DNA of 64,000 nt from Halorhabdus rudnickae (GCF_900880625.1 NZ_CAAHFB010000001.1:806001-870000), one strand, 5' to 3'. Shown: positions 8,568 through 17,499, numbered from the stretch's first letter. The notes: generated by a model not told the origin, from the letters alone. Numbers and translations are program-made.

Positions 8568-9209
8568 TTAAAGCTCTTGTCCTGGTCCGGGCGTCGCTTC
8601 GACTGTGCCAGGATCACCACGGGAGGATCCTATCTCGTCAGGCAAAACGATGGTCTGCTCCAGCGCATTCCCAGCGAACGCAGCGATCCTCTCGAGTGGG
8701 AATCCATCGACCGTGACTCGGTAGTACTGTCGGTCGATCCGACGGGAGAGGGATCGATACGGATCGGACTCGACCAGGTCTCCACTGTTGGGGGTGTTCT
8801 CAAGCCGATGCCGTCGTGTCTCCATCGCGAACAGGTCGCGGATCGGCTCCGGCGCGTCGAGACGGGTGGTAAGTCGATCGACCAGCGAGAGGAGTTCCTC
8901 AGAATCAAGCGGTTTGGTGACGTATTCGTCGATCGGCAGGGTAGCGACGGCGGGATCCGGTCGCTCGCTGGTCACCATGGCGACCGCACCCCGATAGCCC
9001 CTCGCACGCAACTCACGGGCGATCGAATCACCATCAGTCTCCGGCAAGTTTCGATCCAGCAACAAGACGTCCTCGGCCGCGATCCGACTGAGTGCTTCTG
9101 TCCCGTTGGCGATCGTCACCACGTCGTACTCCGCCTCCAGTCGAAGACGGTGTAGTTCCCGGAGGTCAGGGTCGTCTTCAACGACAGCGACTGTCACTGG
9201 CTCGCCCAT
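8568..9209 (-). CDS. HalX-domain response regulator
   Basis: 213 aa. Residues 5-115 form a CheY-like receiver: acidic pocket VEDDPD, phosphoacceptor D52 in LLLDRNLPETDG, conserved Thr/Ser in AMVTSERP, and Lys in YVTKPLD. The following HalX region (about 120-190) is the haloarchaeal C-terminal domain of unknown role, with the typical YRSLSRRIDRQYYRV stretch. There is no DNA-binding HTH, so output is probably by protein contact. No histidine kinase gene is adjacent. Three direct repeats lie just upstream (9248-9272). Confidence 0.85.
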   Translation of the reverse strand: MGEPVTVAVVEDDPDLRELHRLRLEAEYDVVTIANGTEALSRIAAEDVLLLDRNLPETDGDSIARELRARGYRGAVAMVTSERPDPAVATLPIDEYVTKPLDSEELLSLVDRLTTRLDAPEPIRDLFAMETRRHRLENTPNSGDLVESDPYRSLSRRIDRQYYRVTVDGFPLERIAAFAGNALEQTIVLPDEIGSSRGDPGTVEATPGPGQEL

Positions 9210-9247
9210 AGAGCGTTAGTCGATCCAGACTCCCCTCAACCCCTCCC

Positions 9248-9272
9248 ACCGTTTTAACCGTTCGAAACCGTT
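9248..9272. repeat. Three direct ACCGTT repeats, one helical turn apart
   Basis: ACCGTT occurs at 9248-9253, 9257-9262 and 9267-9272, spaced 9 and 10 bp, in the intergenic region between the divergent HalX regulator and hydroxyacid dehydrogenase genes. On the minus strand they read AACGGT and surround a TTAAAA sequence that could be the TATA box of the regulator gene. Spacing of one helical turn suggests a binding site for a regulator on one DNA face. Confidence 0.4.
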
Positions 9273-9443
9273 CAATTAACTCGCTAACTATTTTTGAGTG
9301 CGTTTTAGATAGTGGAAATCGACCCCTTCTCGGCAGCGTGTCCGCGCCAGTCTTTTTGCCGTCGCCCGCCGCGTCTCCTATCATGTGCAATCGACGTGAA
9401 ACCATGTGTGACGCGACCCACAAAAGTCACTGGAGGGTCGGCC

Positions 9444-10409
9444 GTGTCGAGTGATGCCTCCGATGTGCTCGTCCTGCGAGGCAAGCCCCACGGAATATCG
9501 AGCCGGGAGTACGCGACGGCACTCCGGGACAGGCTTCCGGCCGATATCTCGGTCGTGGCGGCTCGGACCCCGAGCGACGAGCGGGAAGGGATCGGAGAAG
9601 CGCCGATCGTGACCGGCGGGAACATCGGGGAGTCGCTACTCGAGCGTGCCGAGTCACTGGAGCTGTTCGCCTGTACGGCCGCGGGATACGAACATCTGCC
9701 CCTAAAGACGATGGCCGACCGGGGGATCGCCGTGACGAACGCCTCGGGGGTGCACGGTCCCAACATCGCCGAGCACGTCCTCGGGTCCTTCCTGGCGTTC
9801 GCCCGCGGGTTCTTCCGAGCTCGTCGCCGGCAACGGAACCACGAGTGGCGAGCCGTTCAGTCGCGGGAACTCGTCGGGAGCAGCGTCACGATCGTCGGGA
9901 TGGGCGCGATCGGACGGGCGATCGCCGACCGTTTGACGGGATTCGACGTGACGACAGTGGGCGTCCGTCACACGCCAGAGAAAGGCGGACCGACCGACGA
10001 GGTCTACGGGTTCGACGAGATACACGAGGCACTTGCGGGGACAGAGTACGTTGCGATCGCCACGCCGTTGACCGAGGAGACGCGCGGACTGGTCGGGGCT
10101 GAGGAACTGGCGACGCTGCCCCCGTCTGCAGTGCTCGTCAACGTGGCCCGCGGGCCGATCGTCGATACTGACGCGTTAGTCGACGCGCTACGGGCCAACC
10201 ACCTCCGTGGGGCGGCCCTGGACGTAACCGATCCAGAACCACTCCCGAACGACCATCCGCTGTGGGACTTCGAGAACGTCTTGATCACGCCCCACCAGTC
10301 CGGACACACCGCGGAGTACTTCGAGCGGCTGGCGGACATCGTTGCGCCAAACATCGAGACGATTCTGAACGGTGGCGATCCCGAATCCTTGCGGAACCGG
10401 GTCGCGTAA
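9444..10409 (+). CDS. D-2-hydroxyacid dehydrogenase family protein
   Basis: 321 aa from the GTG at 9444. NAD(P)-dependent 2-ketoacid/2-hydroxyacid oxidoreductase fold. The nucleotide-binding motif is VTIVGMGAIGRAIADRL; catalytic Arg in LVNVARGPIVDTDAL, catalytic Glu in ALDVTDPEPLPNDHPLW, and catalytic His in VLITPHQSGHT. All three catalytic residues are therefore present. The frame opens at a GTG 132 nt further upstream, but the additional residues are Cys/Pro-rich and unlike this family. The substrate is unknown. Divergent from the HalX gene. Confidence 0.85.
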   Translation: MSSDASDVLVLRGKPHGISSREYATALRDRLPADISVVAARTPSDEREGIGEAPIVTGGNIGESLLERAESLELFACTAAGYEHLPLKTMADRGIAVTNASGVHGPNIAEHVLGSFLAFARGFFRARRRQRNHEWRAVQSRELVGSSVTIVGMGAIGRAIADRLTGFDVTTVGVRHTPEKGGPTDEVYGFDEIHEALAGTEYVAIATPLTEETRGLVGAEELATLPPSAVLVNVARGPIVDTDALVDALRANHLRGAALDVTDPEPLPNDHPLWDFENVLITPHQSGHTAEYFERLADIVAPNIETILNGGDPESLRNRVA

Positions 10410-10624
10410 CGCCAAGCGGATATTCGATGCCGATCCCCACAGGGAGTCGAGCCGATCGAGAGATCGCTGTCGATCCCCTCTGGTGGCCGCCTCAATATGT
10501 CAGTGACAGATCACGATTCCTCGGGGCCGTCTCTACTGGTGATAGATAGTATCCAACTACCAACTCCAGGTCACTGCTGGGCCGTTGTTGGAAGCGCAAC
10601 GTTCCTTACCATCCAGGGTCGATA

Positions 10625-11641
10625 ATGGGTATGCGAGATTCGAACCGCGAGTGGATACTCGCTCAGCGACCTGATGGAGAGCCGGACATGGAGAACTTCG
10701 AACTACAGGAGAGCGGCGTCCCTGAACCCAGACACGGCGAGCTACTGGTTCGCGTCCGGTATCTCTCCGTCGATCCATACATGCGCGGACGGATGCGCGA
10801 CGCCGAATCGTACGCCGAACCGTGGGACGTCGGCGACCCCATGGAAGGGGCCATCGTCGGAGAGGTTATCGAGAGCAAGAGCGATGCCTACGACGAAGGT
10901 GACATTGTGACGGGCGGAGGCACATGGGCCGACTATACAGTCCTCGACGCCGCCGACGTAGCCCCCGTCGACCCATCGATCGCCGATCTTCCCGCATATC
11001 TCGGCGTGCTCGGGATGCCTGGACGGACGGCGTACTTCGGACTCCTCGAGGTCGGCGACCCCAGTCCGGGCGAGACAGTCGTGGTCTCGGGTGCGGCCGG
11101 TGCGGTCGGGTCCGTGGTCGGCCAGATCGCGAAGCTGAACGGCTGTCGGGTGGTCGGATTCGCGGGATCGGAGCAAAAAGTCGAGTGGCTCACCGAAGAC
11201 CTCGGGTTCGATGCTGCGATCAACTACAAGGATGTCGACGACTATCAGGGGGCACTCGAGGACGCAGCGCCCGACGGCATCGACGTCTACTTCGACAACG
11301 TCGGGGGACCAATCACCGACGCCGTGTTCACGAAACTGAACCTCGACGCGCGGGTTGCGGTCTGCGGACAGATCGCTCATTACAACGACGAGGGCGTCCC
11401 GACCGGCCCCCGGAAACTCCCACAACTCATCGCACCGCGCGCGACAGTCAAAGGGCTTCTCGTCGGTGACTTCGCGACCCGATTCGAAGAGGCCAGCCAG
11501 CAACTGGGTGCGTGGGTCGCCTCCGGAGACATTGCTCACCGGGAGACGGTCGTCTCGGGACTCGAAAACGCCCCGGATGCGTTCCTCGGGCTATTCTCGG
11601 GTGACAACATCGGCAAGCAAGTCGTTGCCGTCTCGGAGTAA
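10625..11641 (+). CDS. NADPH-dependent oxidoreductase, MDR superfamily (CurA / leukotriene B4 dehydrogenase-like)
   Basis: 338 aa, zinc-independent medium-chain reductase. Family markers are YLSVDPYMRGRM near the N-terminus, the NADPH motif VVVSGAAGAVGSVVGQIAK, and YFDNVGGPITDAVF. Relatives reduce the double bond of alpha,beta-unsaturated ketones or aldehydes, often for detoxification. Either ATG at 10625 or 10631 could be the start (MGM...). It stands alone between a dehydrogenase and a convergent membrane protein gene. Confidence 0.85.
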   Translation: MGMRDSNREWILAQRPDGEPDMENFELQESGVPEPRHGELLVRVRYLSVDPYMRGRMRDAESYAEPWDVGDPMEGAIVGEVIESKSDAYDEGDIVTGGGTWADYTVLDAADVAPVDPSIADLPAYLGVLGMPGRTAYFGLLEVGDPSPGETVVVSGAAGAVGSVVGQIAKLNGCRVVGFAGSEQKVEWLTEDLGFDAAINYKDVDDYQGALEDAAPDGIDVYFDNVGGPITDAVFTKLNLDARVAVCGQIAHYNDEGVPTGPRKLPQLIAPRATVKGLLVGDFATRFEEASQQLGAWVASGDIAHRETVVSGLENAPDAFLGLFSGDNIGKQVVAVSE

Positions 11642-11668
11642 CGACGTTTCCGCTTCGGTCCGCCGTCC

Positions 11669-12049
11669 TCACGAGGGGCGATGCGCCAGATACCCGTCAC
11701 GCGCCTCGAGTACCCAGTAGGTGATGAGAACGATAAGACCGGCCACGGTCAGCAATACGTCTGTTTCGAGACCGCGGACTTGCCAATCTGGGCCGAAGAG
11801 GGCGAACGAACCGAGTGTGAGCCAGCATCCCAACGCGGCGAGAAACCGCCAGTGAGAGTCAACTGCGGTGTCACCTGCCTCACCGCGACGAGCCAGATAG
11901 AAATGGCCAGCGCCCACGCCGACCGCGTAAACCCCGAGAAGCCCCACGCCCCTAAGCCAGTCCGGGGGAGAAACGATGGCGATGATGCTGATCAGTGCGA
12001 AGGCCCCGACGACGGCAGTTCCGTAAACAGTGTCTTCACGTGAGCCCAT
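11669..12049 (-). CDS. Small four-helix membrane protein of unknown function
   Basis: 126 aa from the ATG at 12049 (MGSREDTVYG); an in-frame ATG at 12064 would add five residues. Four hydrophobic segments are visible at about residues 10-28, 35-52, 65-84 and 95-113, with few charged residues, so it is an integral membrane protein. I do not recognise a family. It lies just downstream of asd on the same strand with a 44-bp gap, but nothing suggests a functional link with it. Confidence 0.65.
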   Translation of the reverse strand: MGSREDTVYGTAVVGAFALISIIAIVSPPDWLRGVGLLGVYAVGVGAGHFYLARRGEAGDTAVDSHWRFLAALGCWLTLGSFALFGPDWQVRGLETDVLLTVAGLIVLITYWVLEARDGYLAHRPS

Positions 12050-12093
12050 ACCACGCGATTGCATTGGGCCGTGAAAACGGTTGGTTTCTCGTC

Positions 12094-13131
12094 TTAGACG
12101 TAGTCCTTCTTAACCAGCAACTCGCCGTTGAGGATGCTCGCGCCGGCTGCCCCGCGGAGCGTATTGTGCGCGAGGCAGTTGAACTGGACGCCCGTTTCGG
12201 TCGTCTGGACGCCGCCGACGCTGATCTGCATCCCGTCCTTGCGGTTGCGGTCGAGACGCGGCTGGGGTCGGTCAGGTTCCTCGAAGACCTCGATCAGCGG
12301 CTCTGGCGAACTGTGCAGGTCCGCCGAGGGGTACTCGGCCATGGCCTCGGCGGCTTCTTCCGGACTCACATCCTCACTCAGGTCCGCCCAGACGTTCTCG
12401 AGGTGGCCGTCCAGCGTCGGGATCCGGTTACAAGAGGCTGCGACGTCTGCCTCGAGCCAGTGGACCTCCGCGCCGTCGAACTCGCCCAGGAGCTTCCGGG
12501 ACTCGGCTTCCATCTTGTCCTCCTCGCCGCCGATGTGTGGGATGGCGTTGTCGATGATCTCCATCGACGTGACGCCCGAATACCCGGCCCCTGAGACGGC
12601 CTGCAACGTCGAGACGTCGATCCGTTCGACGCCGAAGGCCTCCTCGAGGGCGGCGAGCGGCGGGACCATCGTGATCGTCGAGCAGTTGGGGTTCTTCAGC
12701 AGTGCGCCATCCCAGCCACGCTCCTCACGCTGGACCTCCAGTAAGTCAACGTGGTCGGGATTGACTTCGGGGATAGTAAGCGGAACGTCCGGATCCATCC
12801 GGAAGTTCGAGGAGTTCGAAGAGACGACGTAGCCCGCCTCGGCGAAGCCGGGTTCGACGCGTTCCCCGACCGAGGAAGGTAACGAGGAGAACAAGAGATC
12901 GATGTCGTCCGGGACGGCCGCCGGTTCAGTCGCACCGACGGTCATCTCGGCAACGTGGTCGGGGATCGGGACGTCGATCCGCCACTTGGCTGCTTCGCGG
13001 TAGGACTTCCCTGCGCTGTCCTCGCTGGCGGTCAGTGAATCGATCTCGAACTCTGGATGGGGGTCGAGCAGCTGAACCAATCGTTGGCCGACGGCGCCCG
13101 TCGCCCCCAGAATTCCGACGTTTACTGGCAT
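12094..13131 (-). CDS. asd: Aspartate-semialdehyde dehydrogenase
   Basis: 345 aa. Reduces aspartyl phosphate to aspartate semialdehyde with NADPH, the branch point to threonine, methionine and lysine. NADP motif VGILGATGAVGQRLVQLL; catalytic Cys in LLKNPNCSTITMVPPL; substrate-binding QAVSGAGYSG; His in FNCLAHNTLRGAAGA. The length and the archaeal/fungal-type motif set fit the family. It is the last gene of a coupled run that begins with cofD and is separated from rps17e by 73 bp. Confidence 0.95.
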   Translation of the reverse strand: MPVNVGILGATGAVGQRLVQLLDPHPEFEIDSLTASEDSAGKSYREAAKWRIDVPIPDHVAEMTVGATEPAAVPDDIDLLFSSLPSSVGERVEPGFAEAGYVVSSNSSNFRMDPDVPLTIPEVNPDHVDLLEVQREERGWDGALLKNPNCSTITMVPPLAALEEAFGVERIDVSTLQAVSGAGYSGVTSMEIIDNAIPHIGGEEDKMEAESRKLLGEFDGAEVHWLEADVAASCNRIPTLDGHLENVWADLSEDVSPEEAAEAMAEYPSADLHSSPEPLIEVFEEPDRPQPRLDRNRKDGMQISVGGVQTTETGVQFNCLAHNTLRGAAGASILNGELLVKKDYV

Positions 13132-13204
13132 GACTGGAGCCTTGGGCTAGGACCGGTCAAAACTGTTTGGATCGGCGGCGGATCCGAAGTGGGAGAGACG
13201 GAGA

Positions 13205-13396
13205 TCAGGCTTCGACGGCGCCGGCCTGCTTGCGGGTGACGTACCCCGCGATACGGTTGCGGACGCCCTTCGACTCGACGTTGGTCAGTTCTGTGACGAG
13301 GTCCTTGTTGTGCTCGAAGTCCGTCGAGAACGCTTCCGGATAGCGTTCCAACAGCGTCCTTGCGGTCTTCTTGACGTAGGCGGGTTTGATTGCCAT
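13205..13396 (-). CDS. rps17e: 30S ribosomal protein S17e
   Basis: 63 aa, the usual length of archaeal S17e. The signature is [20 protein letters not shown], with [18 protein letters not shown] further on. It is a component of the small ribosomal subunit shared by archaea and eukaryotes. The gene lies 24 bp after the DUF447 gene and 73 bp before asd, so it probably shares their transcript. Confidence 0.96.
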   Translation of the reverse strand: MAIKPAYVKKTARTLLERYPEAFSTDFEHNKDLVTELTNVESKGVRNRIAGYVTRKQAGAVEA

Positions 13397-13420
13397 GCTG
13401 AACCGTTACTGACTGGGCCT

Positions 13421-14017
13421 CTAAAAGGATTCGGAACGCAGGTCTTCAGTTGGCAGTTCGACGACCGATCGCAGCCGTTCGAGGGCCGCCCGCTCGCGCT
13501 CGCCCCCACATCGCTCGATCACGTCCATGAAGTACGCGAGTCGTCCCCGGAGGCGGTCGTCGTCGTACGCCTCGACGTCCAACCGTGAGGCCGCCACCGT
13601 CGCTTCGATCACCGCCGCGTGTCCGCGGTTGATCGTCGGGACGACCCGCTGCTCGATGCCCGTCTTGCGCAGTCGCAGTTCCCAGTCGATCCACTCCGTC
13701 CCGCCCTGGGTCCCTTCCTCACGTCGCTCGGCCGCCACACGCGCCCAGGCGTCGGCGGTGTCGAGAACGCCGTCGTCGATCTCCCTGACAGTCAGCGCCG
13801 CCTCGACGAAGTCGACAGGATCGCGGGTGAACTGGACGTATCCCTCGCCTTCGCGTTCGAAGTTCAGCCGCGTCCGGGTCCGCCCCCATGTCCGGGCAGT
13901 CACCGGGTCGCCGGCGTGCAGGCCAAGCGCGGCAACGTTGTACATCCCCTCGGGACCACGCGTTGTCACAATGGATTCGGTGACGCCACGCAGATCGACC
14001 GGCCAGTCGTCGCTCAC
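13421..14017 (-). CDS. DUF447 family protein (flavin-binding-like fold)
   Basis: 198 aa. The N-terminal ITTRGPEGMYNVAALGLHAGD-like stretch, followed by TRTRLNFEREGEGYVQFTRDPVDFVEAAL, is typical of DUF447, which is related to FMN-binding split-barrel proteins. Family members occur in archaea and in bacteria that make tetrahydromethanopterin or methanofuran, near cofactor genes (recalled, not searched). Here the start overlaps the stop of the CitG-like gene by 4 nt, so the two are coupled. The reaction is unknown. Confidence 0.8.
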   Translation of the reverse strand: MSDDWPVDLRGVTESIVTTRGPEGMYNVAALGLHAGDPVTARTWGRTRTRLNFEREGEGYVQFTRDPVDFVEAALTVREIDDGVLDTADAWARVAAERREEGTQGGTEWIDWELRLRKTGIEQRVVPTINRGHAAVIEATVAASRLDVEAYDDDRLRGRLAYFMDVIERCGGERERAALERLRSVVELPTEDLRSESF

Positions 14018-14856
14018 ACATCGACCCCCCGATACAACGCCACGAACAGCCCCCCGGCGAGCAAGTCGGCCGTCGTTCCGGGGTTGATCCCTTCCTCGAC
14101 GAGTTCGTCGGCGAGGTCATCAGCGTCGATGTGTCCGTCACGGGCGGCCGCCGCGCGTTCGCGGACGTCCTCGGCCACTTCTGCACCGTGATTGATCGCG
14201 ACGAAGGTGTCGGGGTCGGCTGCGAGCATGTCGAGAAACACGTCACCGGCGCGATCTGTGACGGGGCCATCCCGCTCCTCGATGGCCGCAGCGGCGTCGA
14301 ACGTCCGCTCGAAACTGCCAGTCCATTCCCTGGCGATCTCATCATGATCAGTCGATCGTTCGAGCACGTCGTACAGCGAGAGGCCACGCTCCCGGACTGC
14401 CGGGACGGCGTCGCTGCCGTGGCGGACATCCAGGGCGTCCATATCCTCGGGCGGATCGGCGACCGCTACGTCGACGTGCTCGAACGCCCGATAGAACCCG
14501 ACGGCATCCTCGACGCCCGTCCCCTCGGCGATCCGTCGCGCCCGCTCTGAGGTCACCTCGCCCAGTGCGCCGGCCCGGACCAGCGGTGCGAGCAACAAAA
14601 GACCGCCGAACTGCGTGTTCCCACCCGACTGGTCGCTCATCCCTTCGACGGCACGCTCGAAGGCCACCCCGATCGGCGGCCCGTCGGGATCGGCCAGCGC
14701 CCGGAGTCCGTCATTCGCGCCGGCGGCACCCGCCAGAAAGTGCTCGAAACGGAGATCCTCGTGATCGTGACGGCGATCTACGTTACCCGGTTTGGGAGTG
14801 GTCGCTACCTCGAGCAGCAGCGCAAGTTGGGCCTGCTGAGCGATTGTCCGGGTCAC
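14014..14856 (-). CDS. CitG/MdcB-like triphosphoribosyl-dephospho-CoA synthase family protein
   Basis: 280 aa from GTG 14856, which overlaps the TGA of the upstream gene (GTGA); the frame extends to 14901 but that would overlap the upstream gene further. Family signature: EVATTPKPGNVDRRHDHEDLRF, then AVEGMSDQSGGNTQFGGLLLLAPL, and EEGINPGTTADLLAGGLF at the C-terminus. Classical CitG makes the prosthetic-group precursor of citrate lyase, but no citrate or malonate lyase gene is here. Archaeal homologues sit with DUF447 and cofactor genes and are thought to act on another nucleotide-like substrate. The exact reaction is unknown. Confidence 0.82.
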   Translation of the reverse strand: MTRTIAQQAQLALLLEVATTPKPGNVDRRHDHEDLRFEHFLAGAAGANDGLRALADPDGPPIGVAFERAVEGMSDQSGGNTQFGGLLLLAPLVRAGALGEVTSERARRIAEGTGVEDAVGFYRAFEHVDVAVADPPEDMDALDVRHGSDAVPAVRERGLSLYDVLERSTDHDEIAREWTGSFERTFDAAAAIEERDGPVTDRAGDVFLDMLAADPDTFVAINHGAEVAEDVRERAAAARDGHIDADDLADELVEEGINPGTTADLLAGGLFVALYRGVDV

Positions 14857-15671
14857 GGCTCGACCTCCCTGGCGGACGAGTTCCGTCCCTGGTCGAACCA
14901 CTCCTCGGTCGCTCGTCGGATCCTATCGAGAACGGCGGGCCTATCGCTGGGTCGGCCGACGCTGACCGCATCAGCGCCGTAGGCGAGATACTCACGTGTC
15001 GTTGCCCGGTCGCGGACGCCGTTGTTGGCGATCACGAACAGATCGGTCGCCGCGACGACCTCGGCGACGCACCCCTCACTGTCCATCGCGTCGACGTGGA
15101 TCGCGTCGGCGCCGGCAGCCTCGATCCGTCGCGCCACGGTTGGCAGGTCGACGCCTGGCACTTCCGTCCTGACTTTGACGCTGACTGTCGCGCCGGCTTC
15201 GGCAGTGGTTGTGACCTGTGCCGCGAGGCGATCCGGGTGGGCCAACAGTGACTGCCCGGCACCGGTCGCACACATCTCGTCCTGGCGACAATGGGCGTTG
15301 ATCTCGCAGACTGCGCCGTGAGAGGCACAGACGCTCGCGACCGCCGCGAGCGGACCGAGCGTACTGGATCGGACGTTCAAACCGATCGTGATCGGGACAT
15401 CCGCGAGCGAAGCCAGCTCCGCCTCGGCGAACGCGACGGGATCGTCCGGCAGAAATTCCTGGCGGTCGCGGTCTTGGACCATCGCGCTAGCGGCCGTCCG
15501 GGTCGGTTCGTCGACCGCTAGCCCGCCAAGAAACGCCGCGCCAGCGTGCGGGGCGGCCGCCCGCGCCCAGTTGGCGTCGGACTCCCCGCTGAGGCTGGCG
15601 GCTGCCACCCGCGGCTCGAAGGGAAACGGGTCGGCGTGATCCACGTCAGAACTCGGACCCGAGTGACTCAC
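14853..15671 (-). CDS. TIM-barrel protein of the dihydrouridine synthase / dihydroorotate dehydrogenase-like group
   Basis: 272 aa. The middle and C-terminal parts look like an FMN TIM barrel: [70 protein letters not shown], and [30 protein letters not shown] with a phosphate-binding glycine. It lacks the C-terminal RNA-binding helical domain of tRNA-dihydrouridine synthases, so it is probably not a tRNA enzyme. Methanogens carry a similar short barrel protein. Coupled by 4-nt overlaps to cofD upstream and the CitG-like gene downstream, so a role in cofactor metabolism is inferred. Confidence 0.72.
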   Translation of the reverse strand: MSHSGPSSDVDHADPFPFEPRVAAASLSGESDANWARAAAPHAGAAFLGGLAVDEPTRTAASAMVQDRDRQEFLPDDPVAFAEAELASLADVPITIGLNVRSSTLGPLAAVASVCASHGAVCEINAHCRQDEMCATGAGQSLLAHPDRLAAQVTTTAEAGATVSVKVRTEVPGVDLPTVARRIEAAGADAIHVDAMDSEGCVAEVVAATDLFVIANNGVRDRATTREYLAYGADAVSVGRPSDRPAVLDRIRRATEEWFDQGRNSSAREVEP

Positions 15672-16660
15672 GTCACCACCTCCAGCGCCTCTCGGACGGC
15701 GCCGGACACCCGCGCTGCGTCCTCGTCGGTGTCCAGCGCCGTGTCTGTCCGGACGGTCGGTCTGTCGAGATCGGTGCCGTCCGCCGCGTCGAGAACGAAC
15801 GCGTCGACGAAGGGGTACACCTCGGCGACGCCAGCGGTCGAAGGTTCGTACCCTTCGGCTCCCATCAGCTTCGCCGCGGGACCAGAGAAAACGCGATCCC
15901 CGACGAACGGCGAGACGGCGACGACAGGGGTCGCTTCGAGGGCCTCGCTGATCCCGTCGAGTGCGATCATCGGCCCGAGGCTCGTGATCGGGTTCGACGG
16001 GCCGATCACGACCGGATCGGAGAGGGCGTCTAAGACCTCGTCGGTGGCTTTCGCGTTCTCGGCCCCCCGAAACTCGACGGATTCGACGGGTGGGTCGCCG
16101 TTCCTGGCGACCCAGAACTCCTGGAAGTGCATCGGACCGTCGGGCGTGTGGATGATCGACGCCACAGGGTCGTCGCTCATCGGTAGAATCTCCCGGTCCG
16201 CATCCAGCGCATTGCCGAGGATGCGGGTCACTTCCGTCAGGGAGTGGCCCTCGTCGAGCAGACTCGTCCGCGTGACGTGGATCGCCCGGTCGCGGTCGCC
16301 GATGTGCATGAACTCTCCGACGGCGGAGAAACGCCGCCAGCGGGCGATCTCGCGGCCCGCAGTCTGTCGTTCGTCGGGGAGGTATCGCGGCCCGCTCTCG
16401 AGACCTGCTCTGTCAGCGAGAGTTCGGACGTACTCGTGAGTCTCGGCCGTGTCGTCGGCGATCCCCCACCAGGTGTCCGTATCGAGGACGTCCCCGGACT
16501 GAAAGAGACACGTATCGACGTCCGGGCAGACGAACAGGCCGCCAAGCTCCACATCGTCGCCCGTGTTTGCGACGACGGTCGTCTCTACGGGCGGGAACGT
16601 CTCGTCGGCGCCGGCGAGCAGCTTCGGCGTCCCGGTCCCGCCGGCGAGGAAGGTGACCAT
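15668..16660 (-). CDS. cofD: 2-phospho-L-lactate transferase (F420 biosynthesis)
   Basis: 330 aa. Joins the phospholactate or phosphoenolpyruvate unit to the deazaflavin FO, forming F420-0 (dehydro-F420-0 in the PEP variant). Signature: [20 protein letters not shown], then [22 protein letters not shown], and [18 protein letters not shown]. The ATG at 16660 fits the family N-terminus; ATGs at 16687 and 16762 give longer forms. It is the first gene of the coupled operon ending in asd. FbiC/CofG/CofH and CofE are not in the window. Confidence 0.93.
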   Translation of the reverse strand: MVTFLAGGTGTPKLLAGADETFPPVETTVVANTGDDVELGGLFVCPDVDTCLFQSGDVLDTDTWWGIADDTAETHEYVRTLADRAGLESGPRYLPDERQTAGREIARWRRFSAVGEFMHIGDRDRAIHVTRTSLLDEGHSLTEVTRILGNALDADREILPMSDDPVASIIHTPDGPMHFQEFWVARNGDPPVESVEFRGAENAKATDEVLDALSDPVVIGPSNPITSLGPMIALDGISEALEATPVVAVSPFVGDRVFSGPAAKLMGAEGYEPSTAGVAEVYPFVDAFVLDAADGTDLDRPTVRTDTALDTDEDAARVSGAVREALEVVT

Positions 16661-16787
16661 ACCGCCCGTTGGGTGGACGCCACTCATAAGGGTGTCCTCG
16701 CCTGGCGGAGTCGTCAGCCCACGTCCACGTTTCAATCCTGAGAATCGGGCACATAGACTCAAGGGAGTAAGCTACCGTCCGTGGGGT

Positions 16788-17315
16788 ATGGAAGACGCGT
16801 ATCGGTTCGCGCCGGCCGCCCCCGGAGAGGAGTACGTTTATGGGGCGGCTGCGCCGGGCTGGCACACGGCCGCTGACCACGAGACGGCCGTCTCGGCCTG
16901 GATCGAATTTATGCACGAGCGAGGTATCGAGCGTGTCTGCTGTCTGGTACCAGGGGAATGTGACGAGGGCTGTCAATACAATCTCGATCGGTACGCCGCG
17001 TCGTTCGGCGAGGAAGACGTCGTCCACGCACCGCTGCTGGACCGACGGCTCGGCAACCAGGCCGTCCTCGAAGAGTCGATTCTGCCGTTTCTCGAGGAGT
17101 CCGTCCGCCTGGAGTCGCCAGTTGTCGTTCACGGACTCGCGGGACTGGGACGGACGGGACAGGTCCTGGCTGCGTGGCTGGTCGACGCACGGGAAAACGA
17201 CCCCGAATCGGCCATCGAGACCGTCGAGGAGATGGGACGATACCCCGAAGAACCCATAGATGACGGGGACGTCACGGAGGACGAATTGCTCGATCATCTC
17301 GCCGCTGTCGACTGA
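16788..17315 (+). CDS. Protein-tyrosine/dual-specificity phosphatase-like protein lacking the catalytic Cys
   Basis: 175 aa. The C-terminal half has the P-loop of the tyrosine phosphatase superfamily but reads VVVHGLAGLGRTGQVLAAW. The nucleophilic Cys of HCX5R(S/T) is Gly116 (codon GGA, 17133-17135), while His115, Arg122 and Thr123 remain. An Asp that could be the general acid is kept (HAPLLD, D85). The N-terminal part (YRFAPAAPGEEYVYGAAAPGW) and GIERVCCLVPG match the haloarchaeal form of the family as I recall it. It is therefore expected to bind phosphorylated ligands without cleaving them. Divergent from cofD; 184 bp from the transducer gene. The start is the ATG at 16788; upstream codons of the frame overlap cofD. 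Confidence 0.8.
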   Translation: MEDAYRFAPAAPGEEYVYGAAAPGWHTAADHETAVSAWIEFMHERGIERVCCLVPGECDEGCQYNLDRYAASFGEEDVVHAPLLDRRLGNQAVLEESILPFLEESVRLESPVVVHGLAGLGRTGQVLAAWLVDARENDPESAIETVEEMGRYPEEPIDDGDVTEDELLDHLAAVD

Positions 17316-17331
17316 TAGCGCGGCGGCCACT

Positions 17332-17377
17332 CATTGAACGCCGAATAGTCGAGTCACTGAACGCCGAAAAGTCGAGT
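17332..17377. repeat. Two tandem 23-bp units
   Basis: Units 17332-17354 and 17355-17377 both contain TGAACGCCGAAWAGTCGAGT (W = T or A) and differ at two positions. They lie in the 184-bp gap between the phosphatase-like gene and the convergent transducer gene. The function is unknown. Confidence 0.7.
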
Positions 17378-17499
17378 GATCGGACAGCTGCACAGCGAAC
17401 TAGCGTGTCAGTGTGAATATTGTCGGAGAACGGCAGTCACTTTCTCAGCAGAAGCGAACAGAGATCCGCCGGCAGATCGGATGGGTGGCCGGTCGGTCG

